The notes below the pieces were generated by a model. It made no database searches. It worked only from the letters and a program-made list of their open reading frames with translations, and was not told the origin of the DNA. Shown here one piece after another: positions 44,701 to 54,099 of a DNA stretch of 64,000 bases. Made by a program: the position numbers and the translations under genes. Source of the DNA: JABDMH01 sp965222645 (GTDB lineage Bacteria > Bacteroidota > Bacteroidia > Chitinophagales > Saprospiraceae); contig OZ244968.1 in NCBI GenBank assembly GCA_965222645.1, positions 4,588,001 through 4,652,000 of the forward strand. The letters run 5' to 3'. Every line of letters starts with the position of its first letter. The first letter of the stretch is position 1.

Positions 44701-45950
44701 AAAGCTTCATTGAAAGTAGGAGCTTTGGTATCCTTAACAATATCAAAAGTATAAGTGCAAACTTTAGACTCCTCACCCGGATCCAGGGCTCCGTTACCAT
44801 TAAGGTCATCAAAAACCGTAACAGTGCGGGTAACCGTTTGGCCGCCAGCGGCGCAAACATCATAATCGGTTATATCATCGGAACATAATACCACAATATG
44901 GCCACAGGGATTTTCACCTATTGTGATATTATACGGAGTAGCTTCAGCGGAGGCTTCATCTGTTGGGCAAGCTGGGATATCATCTAATTGAGTACAATCG
45001 AAAGCACCCAGAACTCTATTGGTGGGACACTCAACCTCAAAGACACAGCATGTCTCGACGGTGAAGCCAACCATTCTTTCACAGTCTCTTGAATCCTTTA
45101 CAATAAAAGTATAGTCTCCGGCTTGGAGCTCACCTGCAGCTATCTCCAAGGATCCAGATATTTGGCCTGCCTTCACTACATCACCATTATCATCTTTTAT
45201 TTCATACCCCAGATATGGAGAAGGATCAGTAAATGGTCTTCCCCCCAGAGTAGACAATAGAACACTACTGGTTGTCGTACTATTATCACAACTTGGCATT
45301 GCTGATGCCTGAAGGGGGGGGTGAATAGTTATATTATCTGAAACTTCTGCACATTTTGAAGTAGGACACCCAATCGGACATGTATTTCCGCTCCCAGAAG
45401 ATGTCCACACTAAAAGTATATCACTTAGTTCGAGTGTTGATCCACAAGTATAAGAGACCGGGCCAAAATTAACTTCTACATATTCTTGTTTTCCTTCAGG
45501 TGGCACAACACATCTTATCAATGAACATGGATCCCCACCACCCTCAGTTAGATTTGAGTATAAGCCTAGTGCATCTCTACTACTACTACCTTGGTTAATC
45601 TTTAAAGCGACAATTAAATTATAGTCCTGATTCCCATCACAATCAGCACATTGGTCCCCCCCACCATCAATTTCGAGAAATGCGCTGATGATTTCAAAAT
45701 CATTAGCTGTGCAGACAAAATTGTTATTAACACGACATTCTCTTAAATCCTGGAGGGTGGGATCATTAGTTTCACATCCTTCAGGTAGTCCCTGACTATG
45801 TGCCTCATGGATAAGTAAAGTGAATGAAAGCAGTAGAATCAGTAAGTTTTGCAAGCGTAAGGCACATACAACGCCTTGAAGCGATTGAATTCTCCATCCG
45901 GTCTTCTCCCGGGATTTAATCCTTCCATTTTTAAGTATCACGTGTTTCAT
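41775..45950 (-). CDS. Giant secreted protein with nine HYR-like Ig repeats and a T9SS sorting domain
   Basis: 1391 residues. A signal peptide (NLLILLLSFTLLIHEAHSQG) follows a basic N-terminus. Residues about 55-400 are Cys-rich and hold no recognised family. Then come eight 80-82-residue repeats starting DTKAPTFNEALPADATVSCD and ending TRTWTVADCAGNSTSHTQ. The first seven are nearly identical, the eighth diverges in its second half, and a ninth is degenerate (DTKDPIFSNCPADIVISCTD). This is the HYR/Ig-like pattern used in surface adhesins and gliding proteins. After a 170-residue segment, YPNPASSFIRLDIAG..GTEIQMVDMLGRQIKS..DGIYYLIVKN..APVMVFKE is a T9SS type A domain. Transcription ends at the terminator at 41684-41718. 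A role in adhesion or as a surface fibre is inference. Confidence 0.92.
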   Translation of the reverse strand: MKHVILKNGRIKSREKTGWRIQSLQGVVCALRLQNLLILLLSFTLLIHEAHSQGLPEGCETNDPTLQDLRECRVNNNFVCTANDFEIISAFLEIDGGGDQCADCDGNQDYNLIVALKINQGSSSRDALGLYSNLTEGGGDPCSLIRCVVPPEGKQEYVEVNFGPVSYTCGSTLELSDILLVWTSSGSGNTCPIGCPTSKCAEVSDNITIHPPLQASAMPSCDNSTTTSSVLLSTLGGRPFTDPSPYLGYEIKDDNGDVVKAGQISGSLEIAAGELQAGDYTFIVKDSRDCERMVGFTVETCCVFEVECPTNRVLGAFDCTQLDDIPACPTDEASAEATPYNITIGENPCGHIVVLCSDDITDYDVCAAGGQTVTRTVTVFDDLNGNGALDPGEESKVCTYTFDIVKDTKAPTFNEALPADATVSCDDVPAAVTLTASDNCDASVTVDFSEVITGDEDECPSEYTVTRTWTVADCAGNSTSHTQVLTVEDTKAPTFNEALPADATVSCDDVPAAVTLTASDNCDASVTVDFSEVITGDEDECPSEYTVTRTWTVADCAGNSTSHTQVLTVEDTKAPTFNEALPADATVSCDDVPAAVTLTASDNCDASVTVDFSEVITGDEDECPSEYTVTRTWTVADCAGNSTSHTQVLTVEDTKAPTFNEALPADATVSCDDVPAAVTLTASDNCDASVTVDFSEVITGDEDECPSEYTVTRTWTVADCAGNSTSHTQVLTVEDTKAPTFNEALPADATVSCDDVPAAVTLTASDNCDASVTVDFSEVITGDEDECPSEYTVTRTWTVADCAGNSTSHTQVLTVEDTKAPTFNETLPADATVSCDDVPAAVTLTASDNCDASVTVDFSEVITGDEDECPSEYTVTRTWTVADCAGNSTSHTQVLTVEDTKAPTFNEALPADATVSCDDVPAAVTLTASDNCDASVTVDFSEVITGDEDECPSEYTVTRTWTVADCAGNSTSHTQVLTVEDTKAPTFNEALPADATVSCDDVPAAVTLTASDNCDASVTVDFSEVIIPGDGADCYTIKRTWSVEDCAGNSTSHTQTITVEDTKDPIFSNCPADIVISCTDEIPAVTDVEASDNCDDDVSVNYEGETFNYNTCSDDYYTITRTWTAEDNCGNKAECTQEIRVNTLIEVPCFSISGGAEYDQGREKTTFTWEICAIDPDCQALSNIRFSIPCPGVLEDQISDVWTDVPQVTNTLSGSSRRCNKGFYVVFETFNDIFLYPDCGTFSYTFEGDWSGYETEIRFKAGKEKIPPVVVGPACKCEDPASPDVQPENISLTEIADQTVQVDPSDDLTLSAYPNPASSFIRLDIAGISEGGTEIQMVDMLGRQIKSWSTDVAGTISTHFDLTETMRDGIYYLIVKNAGKVKTAPVMVFKE
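42528..44732 (-). repeat. 246-bp in-gene repeat array (seven near-identical plus two diverged units)
   Basis: Unit borders (the GATACC of DTK) fall at 44732, 44486, 44240, 43994, 43748, 43502, 43256 and 43010, exactly 246 bp apart. DNA identity between the seven units is almost complete including silent sites. That indicates recent duplication or gene conversion. The only frequent differences are a T/C in the DEDECP codons and an EALP/ETLP change in the unit ending at 43502. Confidence 0.95.
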
Positions 45951-46840
45951 TTTTTTTCATTTAGTGTTAGAAGCTTGAAGATCGGAGCTCGGAGCATGAA
46001 GCTCGAAGCCCACTTACGCAAAGTGCTTCAGTGGAAGATACATCCATGCTTCTGGATTAAAGATTTAATTAAAAAATAGTTCGTGCTTAGGTGTCAGAGC
46101 ACCTGTGCGCGCTGCCGGCGTGCATACCTGGTATGCCTGCAATCGGCCTCTGTCCCGGCGAGAAGAATAGGAGGGAAACAATTGTAGTTAACGGTTGTTA
46201 TCCTGCCCCGGGAGCAAAGGGGCAACGATTTGCTTTTCATAGTTGAGGTAGCTAGGTCATAATGGTGGGATTAATAGTTTTAGAAGTGGTTACGGATCTG
46301 TCTGGTCTTCCGGAGCGGAAGACGCTTGAGTGTCGTCTGGAGCATGTCAATTGAGTGCTCATCTGGTCGAATGTTTCGCCTGATTTTATCCAGGGTAAAA
46401 TAAAATCAGTAAGTAAGTTTTATAATATACTAATAATCGTGTATGTTGCCAAATTCTTTATCTACTTTTCCTCATCCTCCTGCACTTTTATCTCCATTTC
46501 TCAAGAAAGGAAGAATCGATGACCGGCGATTGTAAAAATGCGTCAAAATATATCATCCCGGTCCGAAGACTACCATCCATACTGCCAAAAAAAGGAATTA
46601 AACACCCTTTTTTCTTGCATCTTACTGTCCATCGCATTTGGGTCGTAGGTGCGATTTTGTCATAAAGTGCCTTTTTTCGCAAAAACGTTACCATAATGGA
46701 GCAATTTTTTTTCTGATCTTTTTCGCATCATCGTGAATATAGGGAGAAAGGATCTGTGGTAATGGGGATTTTGGGGGGCTTTTAGTAGTTGGTGGAGATC
46801 AATTAGTAGGTGGTGCGAATGGGGGCTGGTTTCCGGTAAA
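45951..46840. other. Gene-free stretch upstream of the giant gene
   Basis: No supported gene. It should contain the promoter of the 1391-residue protein gene, but no good TTG/TAnnTTTG pair was found by eye. GAAGCTTGAAGATCGGAGCT-like simple repeats occur at 45970-46010. Short open frames here have no recognisable features. Confidence 0.5.
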
Positions 46841-48350
46841 TTGTGTATAGGGTCGATCACTTTGGTGATCTTCTGTAATAGCATAGGTTTTTCCCACAGA
46901 TTACACAGATTTACATTGAATGGGAACACGGATTGCACAGAATGGACGGAACTCCACAGATTTTAAAATGATTGGCAGAATAGTTTTTTCCGGACATTGC
47001 TTCTAACTTCGGGCTTCTAACTTCCGACACATTGTTTCATTTGCTTTTCCCACAGATCTCGCAGATTTACGCAGATAGTCGATCACTTCGTGATCTCCCG
47101 GAATGGGATAGATTTTTCCCACAGATCTCACAGATTTACATTGAATGGGAGCACGGATTGCACAGAATGGACGGATCTCCACAGATTTTAAAATGATTGG
47201 CAGAATAGTTTTTTACAGGACATTGCTTCTAACTTTGGGCTTCTAACTTCCGACACATTGAATGGGAACACGGATTGCACAGAATGGACGGATCTCTACA
47301 GATTTTAAAATGATTGGCAGAATAGCTTTTTACCGGACATTGCTCCTAACTTCGGGCTTCTAACTTCCGACACACTGAATGGGAACACGGATTGCACAGA
47401 ATGGACGGATCTCCACAGATTTCAAAATGATTGGCAGAATAGTTTTTTACCGGACATTGCTTCTAACTTCGGGCCTCTAACTTCCGACACACTAAAGGGG
47501 AACACGGATTGCACAGAATGGACGGATCTCCACAGATTTTAAAATGATTGGCAGAATAGCTTTTTACCGGACATTGCTTCTAACTTCGGGCTTCTAACTT
47601 CCGACACACTGAATGGGAACACGGATTGCCACAGAATGGACGGAACTCCACAGATTTTAAAATGATTGGCAGAATAGCGATACATTGAATGGGAACACGG
47701 ATCATACAGAATGGACGGAACTCCACAGATTTTAGAATGATTGGCAGAATAGTTTTTACCGGACATTGCTTCTAACTTCGGGCTTCTAACTTCCGACACA
47801 GTGAATGGGAACACGGATTGCACAGAATGGACGGATCTCCACAGATTTTAAAATGATTGGCAGAATAGTTTTTTACGGGACATTGCTTCTAACTTCGGGC
47901 TTCTAACTTCCGACACACTGAATGGGAACACGGATTGCACAGAATGGACGGATCTCCTTAGATTTTAAAATGATTGGCAGAATAGTTTTTTACGGGACAT
48001 TGCTTCTAACTTCGGGCTTCTAACTTCCGACACATTGGATGGGAACACGGATTGCACAGAATGGACGGATCTCCACAGATTTTAAAATGATTGGCAGATA
48101 GTTTTTTACCGGACATTGCTTCTAACTTCGGGCTTCTAACTTCCGACACACTGAGGGTCAATCACTTCGTGATCTCCTGGAATGGTATAGGTTTTCCCAC
48201 AAAAGAGAGTCGATCACTGCGTGATCTCATGGAGTAGCCGAGATTTTTCCCACAGATCTCACAGATTTACGCAGATGGTCGATCACTTCGTGATCTCGTA
48301 ATAAAAATGATCGCCGGATAGATGACACAGGATGCACAATTCATCGGCCG
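46840..48350. repeat. About 116-bp tandem repeat array with GATCAC...GTGATC hairpins at the ends
   Basis: GGGAACACGGATTGCACAGA recurs about every 116 bp: near 46922, 47149 (GGGAGCAC), 47266, 47382, 47501, 47616, 47692 (variant), 47808, 47924 and 48041. Each unit continues with ATGGACGGATCTCCACAGAT, TTTAAAATGATTGGCAGAAT, CGGACATTGCTTCTAACTTC. Hairpins GATCACTTCGTGATC-type are at about 46854, 47079, 48158, 48212 and 48271. No gene is inside. The array resumes after the toxin-antitoxin genes. Confidence 0.9.
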
Positions 48351-48386
48351 ACATTTTTCGTTATATTTGCGATATATTTCACAAAC

Positions 48387-48791
48387 ATGTCGATTAAAAC
48401 ACTACATAAGAAGTTGGATGATGCGATTGAGTTGATACGCTTGGCCAGAAAAGGAGTTAAATATTCCCTTTTTAATGCTTTGGTGGCCGACGGGCCATTT
48501 ACTGTCAAAGATTGGAGCGCTTTTTTGCACCTGACAGAAAGAACATTGCAGCGATATAAAAAAGAAAACAAACCCTTCGAGCAACCGTTTTCAGAAAAAA
48601 TATTGACGATCGCCCAATTGCAAAAAAGAGGGATTGAAGTTTTTGAGGACAAGGACAACTTTTACCAATGGCTGAATTCGAGCATCGTAGCGCTAGGTGG
48701 GATTAAACCAAAATCACTGATGGATAGCTCTTTCGGTATCTCCATCCTCAGTGAGGAGCTCACACGCATTGAGCACGGAGTGCTGGCATGA
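48387..48791 (+). CDS. Xre/ParS-type antitoxin (DUF2384 family) of a RES toxin
   Basis: 134 residues. The N-terminal half holds an HTH-like segment (GVKYSLFNALVADGPFTVKDWSAFLHLTERTLQRYKKEN). The C-terminal half FSEKILTIAQLQKRGIEVFEDKDNFYQWLNSSIVALGGIKPKSLMDSSFGISILSEELTRIEHGVLA is the DUF2384/ParS domain that neutralises RES toxins. Its stop overlaps the toxin start by 4 bp (48788-48791), the classical type II layout. Such antitoxins usually repress their own promoter. The operon sits inside a tandem repeat array. Confidence 0.9.
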   Translation: MSIKTLHKKLDDAIELIRLARKGVKYSLFNALVADGPFTVKDWSAFLHLTERTLQRYKKENKPFEQPFSEKILTIAQLQKRGIEVFEDKDNFYQWLNSSIVALGGIKPKSLMDSSFGISILSEELTRIEHGVLA

Positions 48792-49249
48792 TTGTCTTTA
48801 GACTGAGTAAAGACCTGTACAAGAATGATCTTTCCGGCAAAGGTGCCGAAATGGCCGGTGGCCGGTGGAACAGTAAAGGAATACCAATACTGTACACTGC
48901 CGAAAACAGAGCACTTTGTACTGCCGAGCTCGCAGTACACTTGCCGCTTGGTATCATGCCTAAGAACTATTTTCTGATCCAAATAGAAATTCCAAAAAAC
49001 ACGGCCATGCTCAAAATACCACTGAATAAACTGCCAAAAGACTGGAATACATTTCCACACCCGGTCTCTACCAAGGAAATAGGTGACCGGTTTGTCAAAC
49101 AAAACAAATGCCTGGTTATGAAAGCACCATCTGCCATCATCCACGGAGAATATAATTACCTGATAAACCCGGGTCATAAGCATTTTAGAAAAGTAAAGAT
49201 CCTGAACGTTGAGTCCTACGAGTTTGATAGACGGCTTTTTTTCCGGTGA
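48788..49249 (+). CDS. RES-domain toxin
   Basis: 153 residues, the usual length. RES motifs are present: FRLSKDLYKNDLSGKGAEMAGGRWNSKGIPILYTAENRALCTAELAVHL with the conserved Arg, Tyr and Glu. SAIIHGEYNYLINPGH, with the Asn-Pro motif, is near the end. RES toxins resemble ADP-ribosyltransferases and deplete NAD+ (shown for several Xre-RES systems). Translation is coupled to the antitoxin upstream. Repeats shared by both flanks suggest the pair was inserted into, or copied with, the array. Confidence 0.92.
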   Translation: MIVFRLSKDLYKNDLSGKGAEMAGGRWNSKGIPILYTAENRALCTAELAVHLPLGIMPKNYFLIQIEIPKNTAMLKIPLNKLPKDWNTFPHPVSTKEIGDRFVKQNKCLVMKAPSAIIHGEYNYLINPGHKHFRKVKILNVESYEFDRRLFFR

Positions 49250-49255
49250 ATAAAT

Positions 49256-49640
49256 AGTCATAATGAGATGATCTCCTGGAATGGTATAGGTTTTTCCCAC
49301 AGATCACACAGATCTACATTGAATGGGAACACGGATTGCACAGAATGGACGGATCTCCACAGATTTTAAAATGATTGGCAGAATAGTTTTTTACGGGACA
49401 TTGCTTCTAACTTCGGGCTTCTAACTTCCGACACATTGAATGGGAACACGGATTGCACAGAATGGACGGATCTCCACAGATTTTAAAATGATTGGCAGAA
49501 AGCTTTTTACCGGATATTGCTTCTAACTTCGGGCTTCTAACTTCCGACACATTGAATGGGGGTTTTTCCCACAGATAGCACGGATTTGCTCAGAGAGTCG
49601 ATCACTGCGTGATCTCCTGAAATAAAAATGATCGCCGGAT
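49256..49640. repeat. Continuation of the 116-bp array after the toxin gene
   Basis: Two further units (GGAACACGGATTGCACAGAA near 49328 and 49444) are followed by a GATCACTGCGTGATCTCCTG hairpin near 49599. Then comes AAAAATGATCGCCGGATAGA at 49625. The last word also occurs at 48304 just before the antitoxin gene, so the toxin-antitoxin pair is bracketed by a direct repeat. Confidence 0.88.
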
Positions 49641-49684
49641 AGATGATACATGATGCTTGACCAGCTTGGGAATTCCCTCAAAGA

Positions 49685-50554
49685 TTATCCCCTCACACTC
49701 GCTTCGGGAATTCTCTTTTGCAGATCGTAAAATTGCTCCACACTTTCCTGACCAATGGTAAAGCAATCGATAAACTCATGCGCGAGTTGAAACTGCAGGC
49801 ACTCATCGATGCGGTTTGCAAGATTGCCAGCACCCAGGACCTTCATACCGATGATACCCTTACCCCTGTCTTTCATTTTTTGTAATACTTTCCGCACCAC
49901 CGGCATCTCTGCATCCATTCTCACGCCCTCGGGATTGAACCTTGCCAGATCTACCTGCACCCAATCTGTCTCAGCGGCTGTCTCCAGTGCTTCGAGCGAA
50001 TGACAGGATATGCCGTGCGCCCGGATGATCCCATCTTCGCGGGCACGACTCATCACATCCATCGCTGGGGCTTTCTTTTTGGGCCACTGTCCATCGGTGA
50101 TGGCATGCAATAAAACAATGTCTAAATAATCCGTGCCTATTTCCTGCCGGAAGCGATCCAAATCTGCCTTCATCTCCTTTTCTGTGGTGGCATGGGTCTT
50201 CGTCAGAATGACAACATCTTCCCGTGGAACTCTCTTCAGAGCTTCTTTCAGGTGAGGATGTGTACCGTACTGATCGGCTGAGTCCCAAAACAATACGCCA
50301 TTGTCGTAGGCAAAATGCAGAAAATCGCCGAGACCCTTTATCCCCATCTTTCGCGTTTGATTTGATGCGCCATTTATTCCTCTCGTGCCCGTACCCATGG
50401 CGAGTCGTGTAAGCTCAATTCCGGTATTGCCCAGAGCGACCTTATCAGTGGCATATTTCTTTTTATCGCTTACAAATTTGTGGTAAGGAAATGGATTGAG
50501 ACCGACAGCCCCGGCCATAGCCATGGATTGATGGAGAAAACGTCTGCGTTTCAT
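49685..50554 (-). CDS. Exported aldo/keto reductase family protein
   Basis: 289 residues with a Tat-like N-terminus (MKRRRFLHQSMAMAGAVGLN). The AKR catalytic tetrad is visible: Asp and Tyr in LFWDSADQYGTHPHL, Lys in VVILTKTHATT, and His in LDIVLLHAITDG. GNTGIELTRLAMGTGTRG is the usual opening of the mature domain. The length is slightly short for the family (about 310-330). The substrate is unknown. Exported Bacteroidota members often sit near sugar-metabolism genes, but here the flanks are repeats. Confidence 0.85.
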   Translation of the reverse strand: MKRRRFLHQSMAMAGAVGLNPFPYHKFVSDKKKYATDKVALGNTGIELTRLAMGTGTRGINGASNQTRKMGIKGLGDFLHFAYDNGVLFWDSADQYGTHPHLKEALKRVPREDVVILTKTHATTEKEMKADLDRFRQEIGTDYLDIVLLHAITDGQWPKKKAPAMDVMSRAREDGIIRAHGISCHSLEALETAAETDWVQVDLARFNPEGVRMDAEMPVVRKVLQKMKDRGKGIIGMKVLGAGNLANRIDECLQFQLAHEFIDCFTIGQESVEQFYDLQKRIPEASVRG

Positions 50555-50574
50555 AGTCTGTAATTTGGACTAAA

Positions 50575-51170
50575 AGATACGAAATTTAGTGTAGTGGTGA
50601 AGTGGGGGTGTGGTGAAGTAGTGTAGTAGTATAGTGGTGAAGTGGGGAAGGATTCCCAAGCCCGGAACGAAGTGCAGGGATTGGCAAGCCTGGAAAGTGG
50701 GACGGTAGGGAAGCAGTATAGTGGGGGTGTGGTGAAGTAGTGTAGTAGTATAGTGGTGAAGTGGGGAAGGATTCCCAAGCCCGGAGCGGAGCATAGGGAT
50801 TGGCAAGCCTGGAAAGTGGGACGGTAGGGAAGCAGTATAGGGTGTAGTAGTGAAGTGGTGAAGTAGTGAAGTAGTGAAGGATTCCCAAGCCCGGAACGAA
50901 GTGCAGGGATTGGCAAGCCTGGGACGGCGGACGGTGGGAAGTGGTGAAGTAGTGAAAGTAGTGAAGTAGGGAAGGATTCCCAAGCCCGGAACGAAGTGCA
51001 GGGATTGGCAAGCCTGGAAAGTGTGACGGTAGGGAAGTAGTATAGTGGTGAAAGTAGTGAAAGTAGTGAAGTAGGAAAGGATTCCCAAGCCCGGAACGAA
51101 GTGCAGGGATTGGCAAGCCTGGAAAGTGGGACGATGGGAAGTAGTGAAGTAGAAAAGTGGGGAGGTAGGA
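50575..51170. repeat. Five copies of a core repeat separated by GTAGTGAAGTAG simple sequence
   Basis: The core GGATTCCCAAGCCCGGAACG, followed by AAGTGCAGGGATTGGCAAGC, starts at about 50649, 50768, 50879, 50974 and 51079. Spacers are made of GTAGTGAAGTAGTATAGTGG-like irregular repeats. One relative of the core with the same kind of spacer is at 12541-12765. Long minus-strand frames rich in Tyr/Thr/Pro/His are artefacts of the repeat. Confidence 0.88.
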
Positions 51171-51282
51171 TTCCCTGACACGAAAACCAGTAACGTTTTT
51201 ATCCATTTTTCGTACTTTATACACCGGTGAGGTGATTACTCCGAATAGATATTTTTCACCTAGGGCCTAATCGATAAATCAA

Positions 51283-53700
51283 ATGAAGACATTTTTCTTG
51301 CACTTGACTTTTTTTCTGTCCATTTATATTCCCTGTTCCCAGGCGCAGTCTTCTGCAGATTTTAATGCTCTGAATGGAAATGTGATTGACGATACCGGTC
51401 AAGCCGTAGAATTTGCATCACTTGTACTACTTGCTGCCGACTCTACTTTTATCGTCGGCACCTCAACCGATGCAGCAGGACAGTTTAGATTTAATGCCAT
51501 TGATCCCTCTGCTCAAATGTTGATGGTGAGTTCGCTGGAATATGCAGATACCAGCATCCACTTTTCGGAGATTGCAAATCAGGAGATTACGATTCGACTT
51601 CAAAAAGCCAATTACACCCTTTCTGAAATTTCGGTCATCGGCAAGAAGCCATTACTGGAGCAAAAAGAAGACAGGCTCATCATAAACATGAGTGCCATGC
51701 ATTCCGCCAAAAGCACATCTGCCCTCCAGTTACTCAGCCGGATACCGGGAGTCGTAGTGGATGAGCAACGGGGATCGGTATCCCTTACCGGGAAAGAAGG
51801 TGTCCTGGTCATGATAAATGAGCGACTCACAAGGGTACCGCTAAATATTTTATTGGAGCAATTGCGGGGGATGCAAGCGGAAAATATCGATCGAATTGAA
51901 GTCATACACCAACCCCCGGCTCGATATAATGCGGAGGGTACAGGTGGTATTATCAACCTGGTCATGAAGAAAGACGAAAGTGAGGGGATAAACGGAAAAA
52001 TTAGCATGATGGTAGGTTATGGTCAGCGAGAGAAATATGGTGCTCCCATGAATTTTAATTATCGAAGCGGAAATATCAGTATTTATGGCGACGCAAATTT
52101 TATCCGGAGTATTAGCGATAAAAAATCAGTGAATACGTTCAGACGGTTTAAATCCGGAGGAGATGTATACCAACACAATATTGATAATTTCTTTAGGCGT
52201 CAAGAGTCAAAGACTTTGGGAGGACGACTGGGGCTTGACTATGACGTGACAGACAACACGACATTGGGTTTTTTATTTGGTGCCGGTGATAATGCATTTC
52301 GAGTAAATAGTGATGCCTATTCTGAAGGAAAGAAAAATGAGCAGGTTACGAATGAGTTTATCTACAATGTCAACACCAATATTTTAAATCGATATTATTA
52401 TAGCAATGTCAATTTATATCACAAATTTGGTGAAAATTCGATTAATGTCGATGCGGATTATGCTCAGTATAATTTGTCCAGTCCGGGCGTGTTTTCACAC
52501 ATAGGAGGAGATGCAAGTGAATTTCCATCCAAATTTGATGTAGATCGAAAAAATCCACTTCGACTTTATACATTTAAGACAGACTATACCCGGAGTTTTT
52601 CCGGAGGCCATCGTCTGGAATTGGGTTCTAAAGTGAGCCTGGGAAGTATTGGCAATGATGCCAACATCAGCAGTTTTCATGATGGGGTTTGGTCAGCCAA
52701 CGATGAATTTTCTGTTCTGGAACAAATCCACGAAAATATCTACGCCGGATATGCATCTTTTGTCCCTAAAATTTCGGATAAAATATCATTGGAAACGGGA
52801 TTGCGTTATGAAAATTTTAATTATTGGGTGGAAAGCCCGTCCGAAGAAATTAAATTTCGAACGAGAAATGAATCCCTGTTTCCGGTTTTGAGATTTAATT
52901 ACAAACTGGATTCGATAAATAGTTTTCAAATTGCTTTCAACCGCAGAGTGCAGCGCCCGGCATTTAATCAACTCGGTGCTCAGTTTGTTTTTATCGATCC
53001 CACTGCAGTGACCAGCGGTAATCCGCGTCTAAGGCCGGCCTTCACGTCCACATTGCGAGCCGCCTGGACCCACCGGTCGGTCCTGTTAAGTTTGGAAGCC
53101 ACGCGCACTAAGAATTTTATTTCTTACCGGCAGATTGTAAATAAGGAGAATAACACGATGAGGGATGCACCACACAATTTTGATCGTTTTGATATGGCTA
53201 GTTTTACGCTGAGTTTTCCGGTTCATCTGAGCAATTGGAGTGACATTAATCTGACTGCGATCGCTCAATACAGAAAAGTAAAAGATGAAGCGGAAGGCCA
53301 ATTACTATTCAGCAAGGATAAAGCAAATTTGATCTGGCAATACAGCCAGTCGATTCGATTTACGAAAACATTTTCGGCTGATATTAATGCAAATCGAATC
53401 GCAAATGCATTGACGGGAAATCAGGTGCGTTTAGATATCTTTAATGTAAATGTGGGATTTAACAAGCGATTCCCGGATGGTAGTTCACTAAATCTGGCAT
53501 TTATGGATTTGTTGAATCAGCGGGTGAAAATAACTATGGTGTATGATGATCCGGCGCTGGATATTTATACATCCGGGCTTCTGGATTGGTCAGAGCGACA
53601 GGTGCGGCTCACTTATTCGGTACCTTTTGGCAATCAAAAAGTGAAGAAGTTCAGGCAGCGCCGAACCGCCAGCGATGAGGAGCGGAGGAGGGTCGGGTGA
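51283..53700 (+). CDS. Outer-membrane beta-barrel receptor (TonB-dependent receptor-like, OMP_b-brl_3 type)
   Basis: 805 residues. The signal peptide is FFLHLTFFLSIYIPCSQAQ. Residues about 28-110 form a carboxypeptidase-regulatory-like domain (LNGNVIDDTGQAVEFASLVLL..FRFNAIDPSAQMLMVSSLEY). Residues about 120-225 form a plug-like domain (TLSEISVIGKKPLLEQKEDRLIINM..RIPGVVVDEQ..VLVMINERLTRVPLNILLEQLRGMQAENIDRIEVIHQPPARYNAEGTGGIINLVMKK). The rest is a barrel with many aromatic-ended strands. A TonB box was not recognised. No SusD partner follows, so it is not a typical SusC. The substrate is unknown. Confidence 0.87.
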   Translation: MKTFFLHLTFFLSIYIPCSQAQSSADFNALNGNVIDDTGQAVEFASLVLLAADSTFIVGTSTDAAGQFRFNAIDPSAQMLMVSSLEYADTSIHFSEIANQEITIRLQKANYTLSEISVIGKKPLLEQKEDRLIINMSAMHSAKSTSALQLLSRIPGVVVDEQRGSVSLTGKEGVLVMINERLTRVPLNILLEQLRGMQAENIDRIEVIHQPPARYNAEGTGGIINLVMKKDESEGINGKISMMVGYGQREKYGAPMNFNYRSGNISIYGDANFIRSISDKKSVNTFRRFKSGGDVYQHNIDNFFRRQESKTLGGRLGLDYDVTDNTTLGFLFGAGDNAFRVNSDAYSEGKKNEQVTNEFIYNVNTNILNRYYYSNVNLYHKFGENSINVDADYAQYNLSSPGVFSHIGGDASEFPSKFDVDRKNPLRLYTFKTDYTRSFSGGHRLELGSKVSLGSIGNDANISSFHDGVWSANDEFSVLEQIHENIYAGYASFVPKISDKISLETGLRYENFNYWVESPSEEIKFRTRNESLFPVLRFNYKLDSINSFQIAFNRRVQRPAFNQLGAQFVFIDPTAVTSGNPRLRPAFTSTLRAAWTHRSVLLSLEATRTKNFISYRQIVNKENNTMRDAPHNFDRFDMASFTLSFPVHLSNWSDINLTAIAQYRKVKDEAEGQLLFSKDKANLIWQYSQSIRFTKTFSADINANRIANALTGNQVRLDIFNVNVGFNKRFPDGSSLNLAFMDLLNQRVKITMVYDDPALDIYTSGLLDWSERQVRLTYSVPFGNQKVKKFRQRRTASDEERRRVG

Positions 53701-53960
53701 CGTTCGGTAGACGAAATATGCTTCCCACTTTTTTCAGTCCCGATGTTATCTTTTCTTTTTTGAGTCCAAATGTCCTTTCCCACTTTTTGGCACCCGCCTG
53801 TCAGGCCACGCTGGCAGGGCAAAAAGTGGGTCATTCTTGAGCGATCCCGCCAAGGGCGGGGCGAGGTACGGTGTACCTCGAAGGGATAAGTACCACGTAC
53901 AGTGGGTGGGTGAGCTCCTGCATCCTCGGTGACCCACAATTTTTATTACTTTTCTTTTTT
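53701..53960 (+). repeat. Dispersed repeat family A copy
   Basis: From CCCACTTTTTGGCACCCGCC at about 53779 through GAGGTACGGTGTACCTCGAA to ATCCTCGGTGACCCACA the order and most bases match 55195-55360. A 27975-28160 copy is also close. Only non-conserved frames are present. Confidence 0.88.
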
Positions 53961-54099
53961 GTGACCAAAAAAGAACCAAAATAGTCTTTCGCTTTAGATC
54001 TTTTGCCTAATAGACCAAACCCACCCGCTCGTGATCCCAGCCGTTCGCTTTTTAGATCACCAATTGTTGTGTTTGACCGGAAGTTGATATGCCTGCCTT

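Noticed and set aside
42792..44754. Many plus-strand and alternate-frame minus-strand frames of 60-77 codons repeating every 246 bp
   Set aside because: They are shadows of the near-identical HYR-like repeats of the 1391-residue protein, whose frame has the signal peptide and T9SS domain.
50551..51224. Long minus-strand frames (121-212 codons) rich in Tyr, Thr, His, Pro
   Set aside because: All three frames are open because of the GTAGTGAAG-type simple repeats. The translation is low-complexity and has no family features.
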